A stretch of DNA of 64,000 nucleotides, taken from the NCBI GenBank assembly GCA_035293765.1, contig DATGMF010000060.1:124001-188000 (forward strand). Reading direction: 5' to 3'. The stretch comes from DASRHT01 sp035293765. GTDB lineage: Bacteria; Chloroflexota; Ktedonobacteria; Ktedonobacterales; Ktedonobacteraceae. A program made the position numbers and the translations under genes. This document shows, piece after piece, positions 7,459 through 17,368 of this stretch. Position 1 is the first letter of the stretch, and each line of letters starts with the position of its first letter. The notes below the pieces were generated by a model. It worked only from the letters and a program-made list of their open reading frames with translations. It was not told the origin of the DNA and made no database searches.

Positions 7459-10400
7459 ATGCCTAGTATCGAAATGATTCACACCTGGCTGATTACAAAA
7501 TTAGCCGAACTGCTCTCTATTGAGCCAGATGCGATAGACATTTACGAGCCATTCGCCAATTATGGCCTGGGCTCCGCCGATGCCGTAGGGCTATCAGGAG
7601 AGCTTGAGGAATGGCTAGAACGAGAACTATCGCCAACCCTGGTTTTCGATTACCCGTGTATCGCTGTTTTAGCCGACTACCTGGTTCATGGCGAACACGT
7701 TGCCACAACAACTGCGCAAAGCCCGGCAGCAGAACAGATCAATACACAGGCTGAATCGATTGCTATTATTGGCATTGGTTGCCGTTTCCCTGGTGATGCC
7801 AACACGCCTGAAAGCTTCTGGGAACTACTTAAGAGCGGATTTGATGCGATTTCCGAAGTACCTGCCGCTCGTTGGGATATTGACGCCTTTTATAGTCCCG
7901 ATCCAGATGCTCCCGGCAAAATGTATACACGCTCCGGTGGATTTTTAGCCGATATTGATCGCTTTGATGCCTCCTTCTTCGGGATTTCTCCCCGCGAGGC
8001 CGTAAAAATGCACCCACAGCAGCGACTCCTGCTGGAGGTGGCGTGGGAAGCATTAGAACATGCCGGTCAGGCGGCATCAACGCTGGCAGGCAGCAAAACG
8101 GGCGTATTCATAGGCTTAATGAATATGCCTGATTATGCGCAGTTGCAAGCTCAGGCGGGTGACGCCAGCTATATGGACGATCCCTATTACGGTATCGGTA
8201 CCTCCGGCAGTATTACTTCCGGGCGGCTGTCGTATCTCTTCGATTTTCAGGGACCCAATCTCGCGGTTGATACCGCCTGCTCATCCTCTCTGGTGGCAAC
8301 ACACCTTGCCTGCCAGAGCCTGCGCAACAGAGAATGCAATCTTGCCCTCGTTGGCGGAGTGAGCACAAATCTCCTCCCGGAGAACATTGTCAACGCCTGC
8401 AAAATGCATATGCTCTCGCAGGATGGGCGCTGCAAGACCTTTGATGCCTCGGCTGATGGGTTTGCTATAGGAGAGGGATGCGGGGTTGTCGTGCTCAAAC
8501 GGCTCTCCGAAGCCCTGGCTGATCACGATAATGTGCTGGCGGTGATTCGCGGCTCGGCCATCAATCAAGATGGCCGCAGCAACGGCATCACCGCTCCCAA
8601 CAAACTGGCGCAGGAGGCTGTGATCCAGCAGGCGCTTGCCAATGCTAACATTGAACCGGATCGCGTTAGCTACGTCGAGGCGCACGGTTCGGCAACCGCA
8701 CTTGGAGATCCTATAGAAGTAGAGGCGCTGGTTGCCACGCTCGGCCAGGAACGCACGCCCGAGCGCCCTCTGGTGATTGGTTCCGTTAAGACCAATATCG
8801 GGCATCTCGCTGCCGCTGCTGGCATTGCCGGTCTGATCAAAGCTGTTCTGGCTTTACAACATAAGGAGATCCCACCACATCTCCATCTCAAAGAACGTAA
8901 TCCATACATCCGTTGGGAATCATGTCCGGTCGTAATTCCCACAAGTTGTATGCCCTGGCCTGTAGAAGAACAGCCTCGTGTCGCAGGTGTCAGTTCCTTT
9001 GGCTGGTCTGGCACCAATGCTCATCTTCTGCTTGAAGAAGGTCCAGCGCTGGAGGTTGCGGAGCCATCGCAGCGCAAATACGCTCTCCTCACGCTCTCCG
9101 CTAAAACGGAGTCAGCCCTTGAGCGCACCACCGATAACCTGCTGGCCTACTTAAAAAAGTATCCAGATGTCAGTCTTGCCGATGTCGCCTACACCTGTCA
9201 GATTGGTCGCAACGCTTTTGCGCACCGCCGTGTGCTGGTATGTGAGAGTGTGCAGGATGCCGTCTCTAAGCTGGAACAACGCGATAGCGGCAAAATTTTG
9301 ACCAATGTCTGCAAGGAAAACCGCGGTTCAATCACCTTTTTGTTCTCCGAGACCTACAACCGGTTTAGCGATAGCACCAGGCAATTGTATCAGCAAGAGC
9401 CGGTATACCGCGAATGGGTAGATACCTGTTGCAATATACTCTACCATCATTTGCACTTTGACCTGAGAGAGATCATGTACCCCTACTACCAGCCGGACCA
9501 TAGTATCCTTTCTAGCAAGCCAACCAATGGCAATGGTCATACTAAAACCGCACTCTCTCAGGCAACCTGGCAAACGTTAGAAGCAACAGACCATTCACAG
9601 CGACTCAGCCGGACCGATCTGGCTCAGCTCATTACCTTTGTGATTGACTATGCACTGGCTAGATCATTCATCTCCTGGGGAGTTTATCCCACAGCCATGA
9701 TTGGCTACGGTCTCGGTGAATATGTAGCAGCCTGTCTGGCAGGAGTACTTTCCCTGGAAGATGCCCTCTTGATGGTGGAATACCGCCGGCAGCTCACCAC
9801 CCAGGATGCAGAGGGAGCACAGCCCGGGGCGCGCCAGTCATTGATGGACTTGTTGAGCAGAGCCACATTGCAAGAGCCGCAGATTCCTTACATCTCCAAT
9901 GCCACAGGCAAGTGGATTACCGGGGAACAGGCGACGGATTCAGCCTACTGGGCGGATCATCTATGCCGACCAGAAGCTTTCGCTGCGGGCATGACCTTGC
10001 TCTTGCAAGATCCTGAGCGCGTATTGCTGGAAATAGGCGTGGGGCTGGAACTGAGCTCTTTTGCCAGACAACACCTTCCTTGCGACAGCAAGCAGCCCAT
10101 GATCCTTTCCTGCCTGTCGAATGAAGCCGAGCCGCTACCGGAGCAAGCTGCTTTACAAACTACGCTTGGCAGGCTCTGGCTGGCAGGTATCCCACTAGAC
10201 TGGCCGAGCTTTTACACCCACGAACAGCGCGTGCGGCTCCCATTACCCACCTATCCCTTCGAGCGTCAGCGGTACTGGATCGAGTCGAACAAGCCTAAGC
10301 AAGCTGCTGCTCCCACCGTTGCCAGTTCTGTGACCGTAGTAGATCAGTTGAAGCGAGAACACATCGCAGACTGGTGTTACTTCCCTGGTTGGAAATCGTC

Positions 10401-12315
10401 CAGCCCCCGTATCCCATTTGCTGATCCACACAGCCTACAAGCTACAACAGGCTGGATCTTTTTCCTGGATGACTGCGGCGTTGGCGCATATCTGACAGAA
10501 GAGCTCCTGCGCCTTCACTCAAACATTATTACCGTCACGCCTGCTCAGGTATTCCAGCACAATGGCGAGAGAAGCTATACCCTGGACCCTGCATCATCGG
10601 CCCATTACGAGGCGTTATTCAAAAATATCCGCACGCAGGGCTACACAGAGATACGCATCATACACTTATGGACGCTCACCAGCCAGGAGCATCAGGCCGA
10701 CGTTTGTAGTTTACAAAGCTTTGAAAGGTCGGCGCAAAAAGGCTTTTACTGCGTGCTCGCACTGGTCCAGGCGCTAGAACATCTCCAATTTGATACCTGT
10801 CGCATCATGCTGGTCTCCAATGGTATCCACGATGTACTTGGCAATGAAACAATCTATCCAGAAAAAGCTACTATGCTGGGGCCGTGCCTGGCAGTTCCTT
10901 TTGAATATCCAGATACGACTTGCCGCAGTATTGATATAACACTTTCCGAAGTAAGGAATGGTCGAAGAGAAGCTCTGCTTTCTAGCTTATTGGGGGAAAT
11001 TACTGCGGAATCAACGGAGGCCATGATTGCCTTACGCGGCAATCGACGCTGGATACCATCAATCGAGCGCCTTCACATAAAAGAAGCGGCCTCTCCCTCG
11101 CCGGTGCTGCGGGAGCGAGGGGTATACCTGATCACCGGAGGACTGGGTGGGATCGGGTTGGCTATGGCGGAGTACCTGGCGCGTACCGCTCATGCCCGGC
11201 TCGTCCTTGTTGGTCGTTCGGCATTGCCGAAGCGCGAAGAATGGTCACGGCTGCGTTCTATCCATACGCAAGAGGATAAGCTGGGCCATCAATTGCATGC
11301 AATTCAGCGTATGGAGGAGCTGGGAGCGCAGGTCTTACCCTTACAGGCAGACGTGACCAGCCTCGATCAAATGCAGGAGGTGATTGATCAGACTGTAGCT
11401 ACCTTTGGAACGCTGCACGGGGTCTTGCATGCAGCGGGCGTACCCGGCATGGGCTTGATGCAGTTAAAAGCGCCGGAGCAGGCTGCCAGGGTGCTCGCCC
11501 CTAAAGTTCAGGGAACGCTGGTTCTGGAGCAAGTGCTGGCACTGTTCTCTCTGGACTTCCTGGTCCTCTTTTCCTCTATCACTTCTTCAACGGGCGGAGG
11601 GCCAGGACAGGTCGATTACGCAGCAGCCAACGCTTTTCTAGATGCCTATGCTCATCGCTACAGCAATCGACATGGCAGAACGATTGCTATCGATTGGGGC
11701 GAATGGCAGTGGAACGCCTGGGAAGAAGGGCTCAACGGCTATGATAGCGATATCCAACTCTTCTTCAAAGAGCACCGCCAGCGTTTTGGGATCACGTTTG
11801 AGGAGGGGACCGAAGTGTTTGGGCGTATTCTGGCTGCCCATGAGCCACGCGTCATCGTTTCCACGCAAGACTTTCACCAGCTAACCGAGCTACTACAATC
11901 ATTTTCTGCCTCAAGCCTCGCACGCAATGCGCAGTACGATAGTCAGACTCGACCAAAATATCCCAGGCCAACGCTTGCCAGTTCATACACACCGCCTGGC
12001 AATGAGCTGGAGCAAACCATTGTCAGCCTCTGGGAAGAGCTCCTGGGAATCGCGCCGGTAGGTATCCACGACAATTTTTTTGAGCTGGGTGGCAATTCTC
12101 TGGTGGGCATCAACCTGATGGCACGCATGAGGAAAACCCTGCACCTGGAAACCTTCCCCGCCTATGTGTTGTACGAAGCACCGACCGTCAATGCTATGGC
12201 CCAGTACATAGGGCAGGGACAAAAGGTTGTCGTTATCGAAGAAAGGTGGGAACGCGGAGCAAAACGCAGAGCAGGTCTAACACAACGTTTGGATAACATG
12301 AGACGAAGGCAGTAA
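7459..12315 (+). CDS. PKS1: ACP-KS-AT(remnant)-KR-ACP
   Basis: A 1618-residue type I polyketide synthase. The N-terminal ACP (about 5-80) has its phosphopantetheine Ser39 in GLGSAD and probably receives the FAAL1 acyl group. The ketosynthase (about 98-520) keeps DTACSSS with Cys274, EAHGSAT and NIGHL, so it looks active. The acyltransferase is degenerate: the GHSxGE motif reads GYGLGE (Ser to Gly at 751), and about 60 residues that hold the small subdomain and catalytic His in PKS2 are absent. The KR (structural part from about 960) keeps GGLGGIG and the SS...Y...N set (GQVDYAAANAF). The C-terminal ACP has LGGNSL. Start: GGAGAACAC before ATG. The module would therefore need malonyl-type units delivered by another AT. 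It is followed by tandem palindromic repeats and PKS2. Confidence 0.93.
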   Translation: MPSIEMIHTWLITKLAELLSIEPDAIDIYEPFANYGLGSADAVGLSGELEEWLERELSPTLVFDYPCIAVLADYLVHGEHVATTTAQSPAAEQINTQAESIAIIGIGCRFPGDANTPESFWELLKSGFDAISEVPAARWDIDAFYSPDPDAPGKMYTRSGGFLADIDRFDASFFGISPREAVKMHPQQRLLLEVAWEALEHAGQAASTLAGSKTGVFIGLMNMPDYAQLQAQAGDASYMDDPYYGIGTSGSITSGRLSYLFDFQGPNLAVDTACSSSLVATHLACQSLRNRECNLALVGGVSTNLLPENIVNACKMHMLSQDGRCKTFDASADGFAIGEGCGVVVLKRLSEALADHDNVLAVIRGSAINQDGRSNGITAPNKLAQEAVIQQALANANIEPDRVSYVEAHGSATALGDPIEVEALVATLGQERTPERPLVIGSVKTNIGHLAAAAGIAGLIKAVLALQHKEIPPHLHLKERNPYIRWESCPVVIPTSCMPWPVEEQPRVAGVSSFGWSGTNAHLLLEEGPALEVAEPSQRKYALLTLSAKTESALERTTDNLLAYLKKYPDVSLADVAYTCQIGRNAFAHRRVLVCESVQDAVSKLEQRDSGKILTNVCKENRGSITFLFSETYNRFSDSTRQLYQQEPVYREWVDTCCNILYHHLHFDLREIMYPYYQPDHSILSSKPTNGNGHTKTALSQATWQTLEATDHSQRLSRTDLAQLITFVIDYALARSFISWGVYPTAMIGYGLGEYVAACLAGVLSLEDALLMVEYRRQLTTQDAEGAQPGARQSLMDLLSRATLQEPQIPYISNATGKWITGEQATDSAYWADHLCRPEAFAAGMTLLLQDPERVLLEIGVGLELSSFARQHLPCDSKQPMILSCLSNEAEPLPEQAALQTTLGRLWLAGIPLDWPSFYTHEQRVRLPLPTYPFERQRYWIESNKPKQAAAPTVASSVTVVDQLKREHIADWCYFPGWKSSSPRIPFADPHSLQATTGWIFFLDDCGVGAYLTEELLRLHSNIITVTPAQVFQHNGERSYTLDPASSAHYEALFKNIRTQGYTEIRIIHLWTLTSQEHQADVCSLQSFERSAQKGFYCVLALVQALEHLQFDTCRIMLVSNGIHDVLGNETIYPEKATMLGPCLAVPFEYPDTTCRSIDITLSEVRNGRREALLSSLLGEITAESTEAMIALRGNRRWIPSIERLHIKEAASPSPVLRERGVYLITGGLGGIGLAMAEYLARTAHARLVLVGRSALPKREEWSRLRSIHTQEDKLGHQLHAIQRMEELGAQVLPLQADVTSLDQMQEVIDQTVATFGTLHGVLHAAGVPGMGLMQLKAPEQAARVLAPKVQGTLVLEQVLALFSLDFLVLFSSITSSTGGGPGQVDYAAANAFLDAYAHRYSNRHGRTIAIDWGEWQWNAWEEGLNGYDSDIQLFFKEHRQRFGITFEEGTEVFGRILAAHEPRVIVSTQDFHQLTELLQSFSASSLARNAQYDSQTRPKYPRPTLASSYTPPGNELEQTIVSLWEELLGIAPVGIHDNFFELGGNSLVGINLMARMRKTLHLETFPAYVLYEAPTVNAMAQYIGQGQKVVVIEERWERGAKRRAGLTQRLDNMRRRQ

Positions 12316-12328
12316 TTCGATTCCGCGC

Positions 12329-12430
12329 CCCGTAGGGGCAGGGCTGGCCCCTGCCCTGCTAGCACAACGCCACGGTCGGCTGGATAGAAGGAGAGGGCTG
12401 GCCCCTGCCCTGCTAGCGCGACAGCACCGT
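12329..12430. repeat. Palindromic GC-rich repeat, two tandem copies (family 1)
   Basis: Two direct copies of a block beginning GGGCTGGCCCCTGCCCTGCT lie between PKS1 and PKS2, starting at about 12341 and 12395. The first is preceded by GTAGGGGCA. Each can fold into a hairpin with a GGGCAGGG/CCCTGCCC-type stem. Similar blocks occur at six other places in the window. There is no T-run, so a simple terminator is unlikely. Confidence 0.7.
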
Positions 12431-12463
12431 TGGAGCGCGGAACATTTAAAGTAGGAGAACAAG

Positions 12464-15400
12464 GTGACATACAAGCAATACGATGACCCCAAGTATGATA
12501 CAGCACTTGCCGTTGTTGGCATGTCCGGGCGCTTCCCCGGCGCTAATTCCGTTGAGCAACTATGGGAGAATATCGCGGGAGGCGTCAGGTCGATCCACTT
12601 CTTCACCGATGAGGAATTATTGGAGACAGGAGAATCGCCCGAAAACCTCAAAAACCCGAATTATGTCAAAGCGGGCTCCATCCTAGAAGGCGTCGATCTC
12701 TTTGATGCATCTTTCTTTGGCTTCAATCCACGAGAAATTGAAGTCATGGACCCGCAGCAGCGCCTCTTCCTCGAATGCTCGTGGGAAGCTCTCGAAGCGA
12801 CGGGGTACTTAACCGGCAAATACGCTGGCATGGTTGGCGTCTTTGGTGGCGCCGCTATGAGCTCGTATCTGCTCAATAGCATCTATAATAGCCCCGACGC
12901 GGCCAATAACATCTCACCATTCCTGGCGTCGCTCGGCAATGATAAAGACTCTCTGGCGACACGCGTCTCATACAAACTCAATCTTAAAGGGCCTAGCGTT
13001 ACAGTACAAACCTACTGCTCAACCTCTCTGGTGGCAGTTCACATGGCCTGCCAGAGCCTGATTAACTATGAATGCGATATCGCCCTGGCCGGTGGCGCGG
13101 CTATCAATATCCCACAGGAACGCGGCTATATGTACGAGGAAGGCAGCATTCTTTCGCCAGATGGTTACTGCCGCACCTTCGACGCCAATGCCCAGGGCAG
13201 CGTACTCACCAACGGCGTTGGCGTTGTCGCGATCAAGCGGTTCCGCGAGGCGCTGGAAGATGGCGATTTCATCTACGCGATCATCCGCGGCTCGGCCACC
13301 AACAATGATGGCTCCCAGCGTGTGAGCTACACTGCGCCTGGATTAGATGGGCAGTCCGGTGTGATGGCCGAGGCAATGGGAAATGCGGGCGTCGATCCGG
13401 CAAGTATTTCCTACGTTGAAGCGCACGGCACCGCCACCGAACTGGGAGATGCCGTTGAAGTCGCGGCGATGATTAAAGCCTTCAGGATGAGTACGCAGAA
13501 AAAAGGTTACTGCGCCATTGGCTCGATCAAACCAAATATTGGGCACCTGGATCGCGCTTCGGGAGTGACAGGGCTGATCAAGACGACGCTATCGCTGCAT
13601 CATCGCCTGATCCCTCCTAGCCTGAACTATGAAACCCCTAATACTGATCTTGACCTGGAGAACAGCCCGTTCTACGTCAATACGGTGCTAACTCCCTGGT
13701 CTGATGCGCTCCTGCCACGCCGAGCCAGCGTCAGTTCCTTTGGCGTGGGCGGCTCTAATGCGCATGTGGTGCTTGAAGAAGCTCCCGAGCGTGAACCGGG
13801 CAGCGCCTCGCGCCCCTGGCAGTTGCTGCTCCTTTCGACCAAAACTGAAAGTGCGCTCCAGATGGCGAGCAACAACCTGGCCGCCTATCTCAAAGAGCAT
13901 CCCGAGGAATCGCTGGCCGATATTGCCTATACCTTGCAAACGGGCCGTTCGGTGTTTAACCATCGTCGCCTCATCGTCTGCCAGGATCATGCCGGCGCTA
14001 TTGAGGCCATCGAAGCTCCCTCTACCACGCGCTCTATCACATTACACGACGCTCGCAGAGATCGGGAGGTGGTTTTCCTCTTCCCCGGCGTGGGCGAGCA
14101 ATATATTGGAATGGCCCATGAGCTTTACGAGCACGAGCCGCGCTTCCGCGAGACGGTAGATCACTGCTGCCAGTTTTTGAAAACGCAGCAGAATCTGGAT
14201 TTGCAGGCGCTGCTGACCGCTGAGCGGGAGCAGCCTGCTGTGCAGTCAGCCAAAATTGATTTCCGCGCCATGCTCAAAGCGGGGTCACAGTCAACTTCCG
14301 CAGAGTCCGACCTGCTCAAGCATACCGCAATCGCTCAACCGGCGGTCTTCATCATCGAGTACGCGCTGGCGCAACTGCTGATGGAGTGGGGCATTCGTCC
14401 TCAGGCGATGCTGGGGTACAGCGTTGGCGAATACGTGGCTGCCTGTCTGGCGGGTGTGCTCTCACTGGAGGATGCCCTGACCGTCGTGGCACGTCGCGCC
14501 CAATTGATCGCCGAGCAGCCAGAGGGCGTGATGCTGGTAGTAGCGTTGCCAGAAGAGGCTGTCCGCCCCTATCTGACCGAGCAAATCTGCCTGGCAATTG
14601 TCAACGGCCCCAATGCCTGCGTGCTGGCAGGTCCCGCCGAGGCTATCGAGCAGTTAGAGGTGCAGTTGGAGGTGCAGGAGATCGCGTGCCGGCGCGTAGA
14701 GACAACGCATGCGTTCCACTCGACCATGCTGAACGCGGTACGCGAACCCCTGACCACGTTGATGCGTACGATCACATTGCATGTGCCGCAAATCCCTTAC
14801 ATTTCGAACGTTACGGGCACCTGGATTACCGACGACCAGGCAACGGACCCGACCTATTGGGCGCAGCATATGTGCCAGACGGTCTACTTCGCTCAGGGCA
14901 TAGCAGAGCTGTTACAGAAGCCAGAGCGGGCGATAGTGGAAGTAGGGATGGGGCAATCGCTTTCATCGTTTGTCAAGCAACATCCATCCAGCTCTCGCGA
15001 ACACTGGCACCTGATTCTATCGGCGCTACCGGCGCTGAACGACCGCCAGCCAGATTACACCTGTCTGCTGAGCACGCTGGGAAGATTATGGCTCGCGGGC
15101 GTCAATATAGACTGGAAGAGCTTCTATCAGCACGAGCGGCGGCTAAAAGTCGTCCTGCCAACCTATCCCTTCGAGCGCAAACGGTACTGGCTGGGGCCAG
15201 AAAAGCATGGGCCGACGAGAATTCATCTGGCAAATTTCATGGACGAATTAGATGATGGAGAACCGCCGCTGCTGGAGCATGTCGCCGATTGGCACTACCT
15301 GCCGACCTGGAAAAAATCGTTGCCCAGGCTGCCGGATGCCGCAAACACCTACCTGGAAAATGGCACCGGTTGGCTCATTTTCGCTGACGCGTATGGCGTA

Positions 15401-17227
15401 GGAGCTCGTATTGCCGCAGCCCTCAGGCAGAGACAGCAGCAGGTCGTCATCGTCACCCCGGGCAGCGAATTTGCCAGGCTCAATGACGACGCCTATAGCA
15501 TTCATCCCGACAGACGCGAGGAATACGAACGCTTCCTCCAGGAACTACGAGATCAGGGACGCTCACCGGGCAAAATCGTCCATTGCTGGACGTTGACCGA
15601 TGAACCGTCGCAGGCGATGAACCAGGAAATCGTTGATCATATGCTGGAGCGCGGCTTCTACAGCCTGCTCAACCTGGTGCAATCACTAGGCACGCTGGGC
15701 ATGGATACCTGTGATATCAGTATGGTCACCAACTACCTCCAGAACGTCTCGGGCAGCGAGATAGTGTGTCCAGAAAAGGCGCTCATCACGGGCCACAGCC
15801 TGGTCATTCCACAGGAGTTTGTCTCGATCCGCGTGAGAAGCATCGATATTGTGCTACAAGAGGCGCTGCGAGAGGATAAAACTTCGCTGCGCTTGCTGGT
15901 AGAAGAGCTAACAACAGTTCCAACAGACCCGATTATCGCATTTCGTGGGCACAGCCGTTGGGAGCAGGCATTCGAAGCAACGCCGCTGGAGCGCAAAGAC
16001 CTCTCACATCCTGATATGCCCTTGCAAGAAGGCGGCGTCTATCTGATCACCGGAGGAATGGGCGGAGTGGGATTAGGGATGGCTGAATGCATTGCGCGTG
16101 CCGTTCCCCGCGCCCGGTTCGTCCTGGTAGGACGTTCGGGGATGCCGCCGCGTGAAGAATGGGCGGCATTACGTGAGCTTCACAGCGAGGACGACAAGAA
16201 TCTCGGCAGGCAGCTCCACACCATCCGGCGGATCGAGGAAGATCTTGGCGGTCAGGTGCTGACGCTGAGAGCAGATGTCACCAATGAAGATCAGATGCGT
16301 GCTATCGTCGAGCAGACGCTGGCGACCTTTGGTCAGTTGAACGGCGTCCTGCATGCGGCTGGCACCCCGGGCGTTGGCATGATGCAGCTCAAGACGCGTG
16401 AGCATATTCAGGGAGTGTTTGCGCCGAAAGTGACGGGCACTATCGTCCTCGACCATGTGCTGGCGGATGTGCCGATAGACTTCCTCGTCCTGTTCTCCTC
16501 CGTTACCTCAGCCATCGGCGGCGGCCCCGGCCAGGTCGATTACTGTTCGGCTAACGCGTTCATGGACGTCTACGCTCAGCGCAACGCGAACCGGCTGAAC
16601 CGCAAAACCATCTCCATCAACTGGGGCGAATGGCGCTGGAATGGCTGGGAATTCGGCCTGGAAGGCTATGATAAGGAGACGCAGGAACACTTCAAAGCGC
16701 ACCGTCTCAAGTACGGCTTCAGCTTTGAAGATGGCGGCGATGCCCTGCTGCGTATCCTGGGGCAACCGGTGCCGCAAATGTATGTCTCTTCGCAGGAATT
16801 CTTTAAAGTGCTCAGAAACTCCAGGGCATTTTCGGCTGCCACGATGGTCGAAGGGGCAGAAAAGAAATGGAAGAGCCAGCAGAAGCACCCGCGCCCATCC
16901 CTATCCAGTTCCTATGTTGTGCCGAGAAACGAGACGGAACAAACCATCGCCTCGCTCTGGGAGATGCTCCTGGGCATTGAACCCGTTGGCATTTATGACA
17001 ACTTCTTTGAGTTGGGCGGCAACTCGCTCCTGGGCATCGATCTCATGTCCCGTATGCGTAAGACGCTGCAACTACAAACCCTGCCAAGCTACGTGCTCTA
17101 CGAGGCTCCCACCGTCAGCACATTGGCAGAATATATCGAGAAGAGCAAAGCGCCCGCGACCGAAGACAAACTGGATGAGCGTAGCGCCAGGCGCAGAGAG
17201 AGCCTGCACCAACGCGTCCATGTATAG
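12464..17227 (+). CDS. PKS2: KS-AT-KR-ACP, the only module with an intact AT
   Basis: A 1587-residue type I polyketide synthase starting at a GTG, with GGAG 6 bp upstream. The KS (about 8-430) has QTYCSTS with Cys185 in place of the usual DTACSSS, plus EAHGTAT and NIGHL, so the catalytic triad is present. The AT (about 525-830) keeps the nucleophile (GYSVGE, Ser653), an NGPNACVLAG segment and HAFHS with the catalytic His; an AFHS-type motif is common in malonyl-type ATs. The KR keeps GGMGGVG and GQVDYCSANAF (Tyr1360), so it should reduce. The ACP has LGGNSL near residue 1521. It is clearly paralogous to PKS3. As the sole complete AT here it is the candidate donor for PKS1 and PKS3, and the candidate reader of the hydroxymalonyl-ACP made by the genes downstream. 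Confidence 0.93.
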   Translation: MTYKQYDDPKYDTALAVVGMSGRFPGANSVEQLWENIAGGVRSIHFFTDEELLETGESPENLKNPNYVKAGSILEGVDLFDASFFGFNPREIEVMDPQQRLFLECSWEALEATGYLTGKYAGMVGVFGGAAMSSYLLNSIYNSPDAANNISPFLASLGNDKDSLATRVSYKLNLKGPSVTVQTYCSTSLVAVHMACQSLINYECDIALAGGAAINIPQERGYMYEEGSILSPDGYCRTFDANAQGSVLTNGVGVVAIKRFREALEDGDFIYAIIRGSATNNDGSQRVSYTAPGLDGQSGVMAEAMGNAGVDPASISYVEAHGTATELGDAVEVAAMIKAFRMSTQKKGYCAIGSIKPNIGHLDRASGVTGLIKTTLSLHHRLIPPSLNYETPNTDLDLENSPFYVNTVLTPWSDALLPRRASVSSFGVGGSNAHVVLEEAPEREPGSASRPWQLLLLSTKTESALQMASNNLAAYLKEHPEESLADIAYTLQTGRSVFNHRRLIVCQDHAGAIEAIEAPSTTRSITLHDARRDREVVFLFPGVGEQYIGMAHELYEHEPRFRETVDHCCQFLKTQQNLDLQALLTAEREQPAVQSAKIDFRAMLKAGSQSTSAESDLLKHTAIAQPAVFIIEYALAQLLMEWGIRPQAMLGYSVGEYVAACLAGVLSLEDALTVVARRAQLIAEQPEGVMLVVALPEEAVRPYLTEQICLAIVNGPNACVLAGPAEAIEQLEVQLEVQEIACRRVETTHAFHSTMLNAVREPLTTLMRTITLHVPQIPYISNVTGTWITDDQATDPTYWAQHMCQTVYFAQGIAELLQKPERAIVEVGMGQSLSSFVKQHPSSSREHWHLILSALPALNDRQPDYTCLLSTLGRLWLAGVNIDWKSFYQHERRLKVVLPTYPFERKRYWLGPEKHGPTRIHLANFMDELDDGEPPLLEHVADWHYLPTWKKSLPRLPDAANTYLENGTGWLIFADAYGVGARIAAALRQRQQQVVIVTPGSEFARLNDDAYSIHPDRREEYERFLQELRDQGRSPGKIVHCWTLTDEPSQAMNQEIVDHMLERGFYSLLNLVQSLGTLGMDTCDISMVTNYLQNVSGSEIVCPEKALITGHSLVIPQEFVSIRVRSIDIVLQEALREDKTSLRLLVEELTTVPTDPIIAFRGHSRWEQAFEATPLERKDLSHPDMPLQEGGVYLITGGMGGVGLGMAECIARAVPRARFVLVGRSGMPPREEWAALRELHSEDDKNLGRQLHTIRRIEEDLGGQVLTLRADVTNEDQMRAIVEQTLATFGQLNGVLHAAGTPGVGMMQLKTREHIQGVFAPKVTGTIVLDHVLADVPIDFLVLFSSVTSAIGGGPGQVDYCSANAFMDVYAQRNANRLNRKTISINWGEWRWNGWEFGLEGYDKETQEHFKAHRLKYGFSFEDGGDALLRILGQPVPQMYVSSQEFFKVLRNSRAFSAATMVEGAEKKWKSQQKHPRPSLSSSYVVPRNETEQTIASLWEMLLGIEPVGIYDNFFELGGNSLLGIDLMSRMRKTLQLQTLPSYVLYEAPTVSTLAEYIEKSKAPATEDKLDERSARRRESLHQRVHV

Positions 17228-17346
17228 GTAGGGGCAGGGCTTGCCCCTGCCCCCTACGCAGAACATGTATGGTTGGGGTCGCACCCTACGCAGAACATGT
17301 GTGGCTGGGCAACCGCAAGGGGTCGCACCCTACGCGGAACATTGCA
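17228..17346. repeat. Palindromic repeat plus short tandem units between PKS2 and PKS3 (family 1)
   Basis: The PKS2 stop codon TAG is followed at once by GTAGGGGCAGGG, a 4-base centre, and CCCCTGCCCCCTAC, a near-perfect hairpin (17228-17257). Three further units beginning CCTACGC-GAACAT follow, two of them separated by GGGGTCGCA. The segment GGGCAACCGCAAGGGG also occurs at 40463-40545. Confidence 0.7.
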
Positions 17347-17368
17347 AATAAGGTAAAGAAGGACGACG

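Noticed and set aside
6736..7482. A 248-codon open frame on the minus strand within FAAL1 and the gap to PKS1
   Set aside because: It is antisense to clear FAAL motifs, has no recognisable domain and no ribosome site.
14386..15255. A 289-codon rightward frame inside PKS2
   Set aside because: It is a shifted frame of the PKS2 AT and linker; composition is Arg/Ser-rich with no domain.
12329..17346. Intrinsic terminators between the PKS genes
   Set aside because: The hairpins are GC-rich palindromic repeats found elsewhere, including inside a coding region, and lack a following T-run; they would also split an evident operon.
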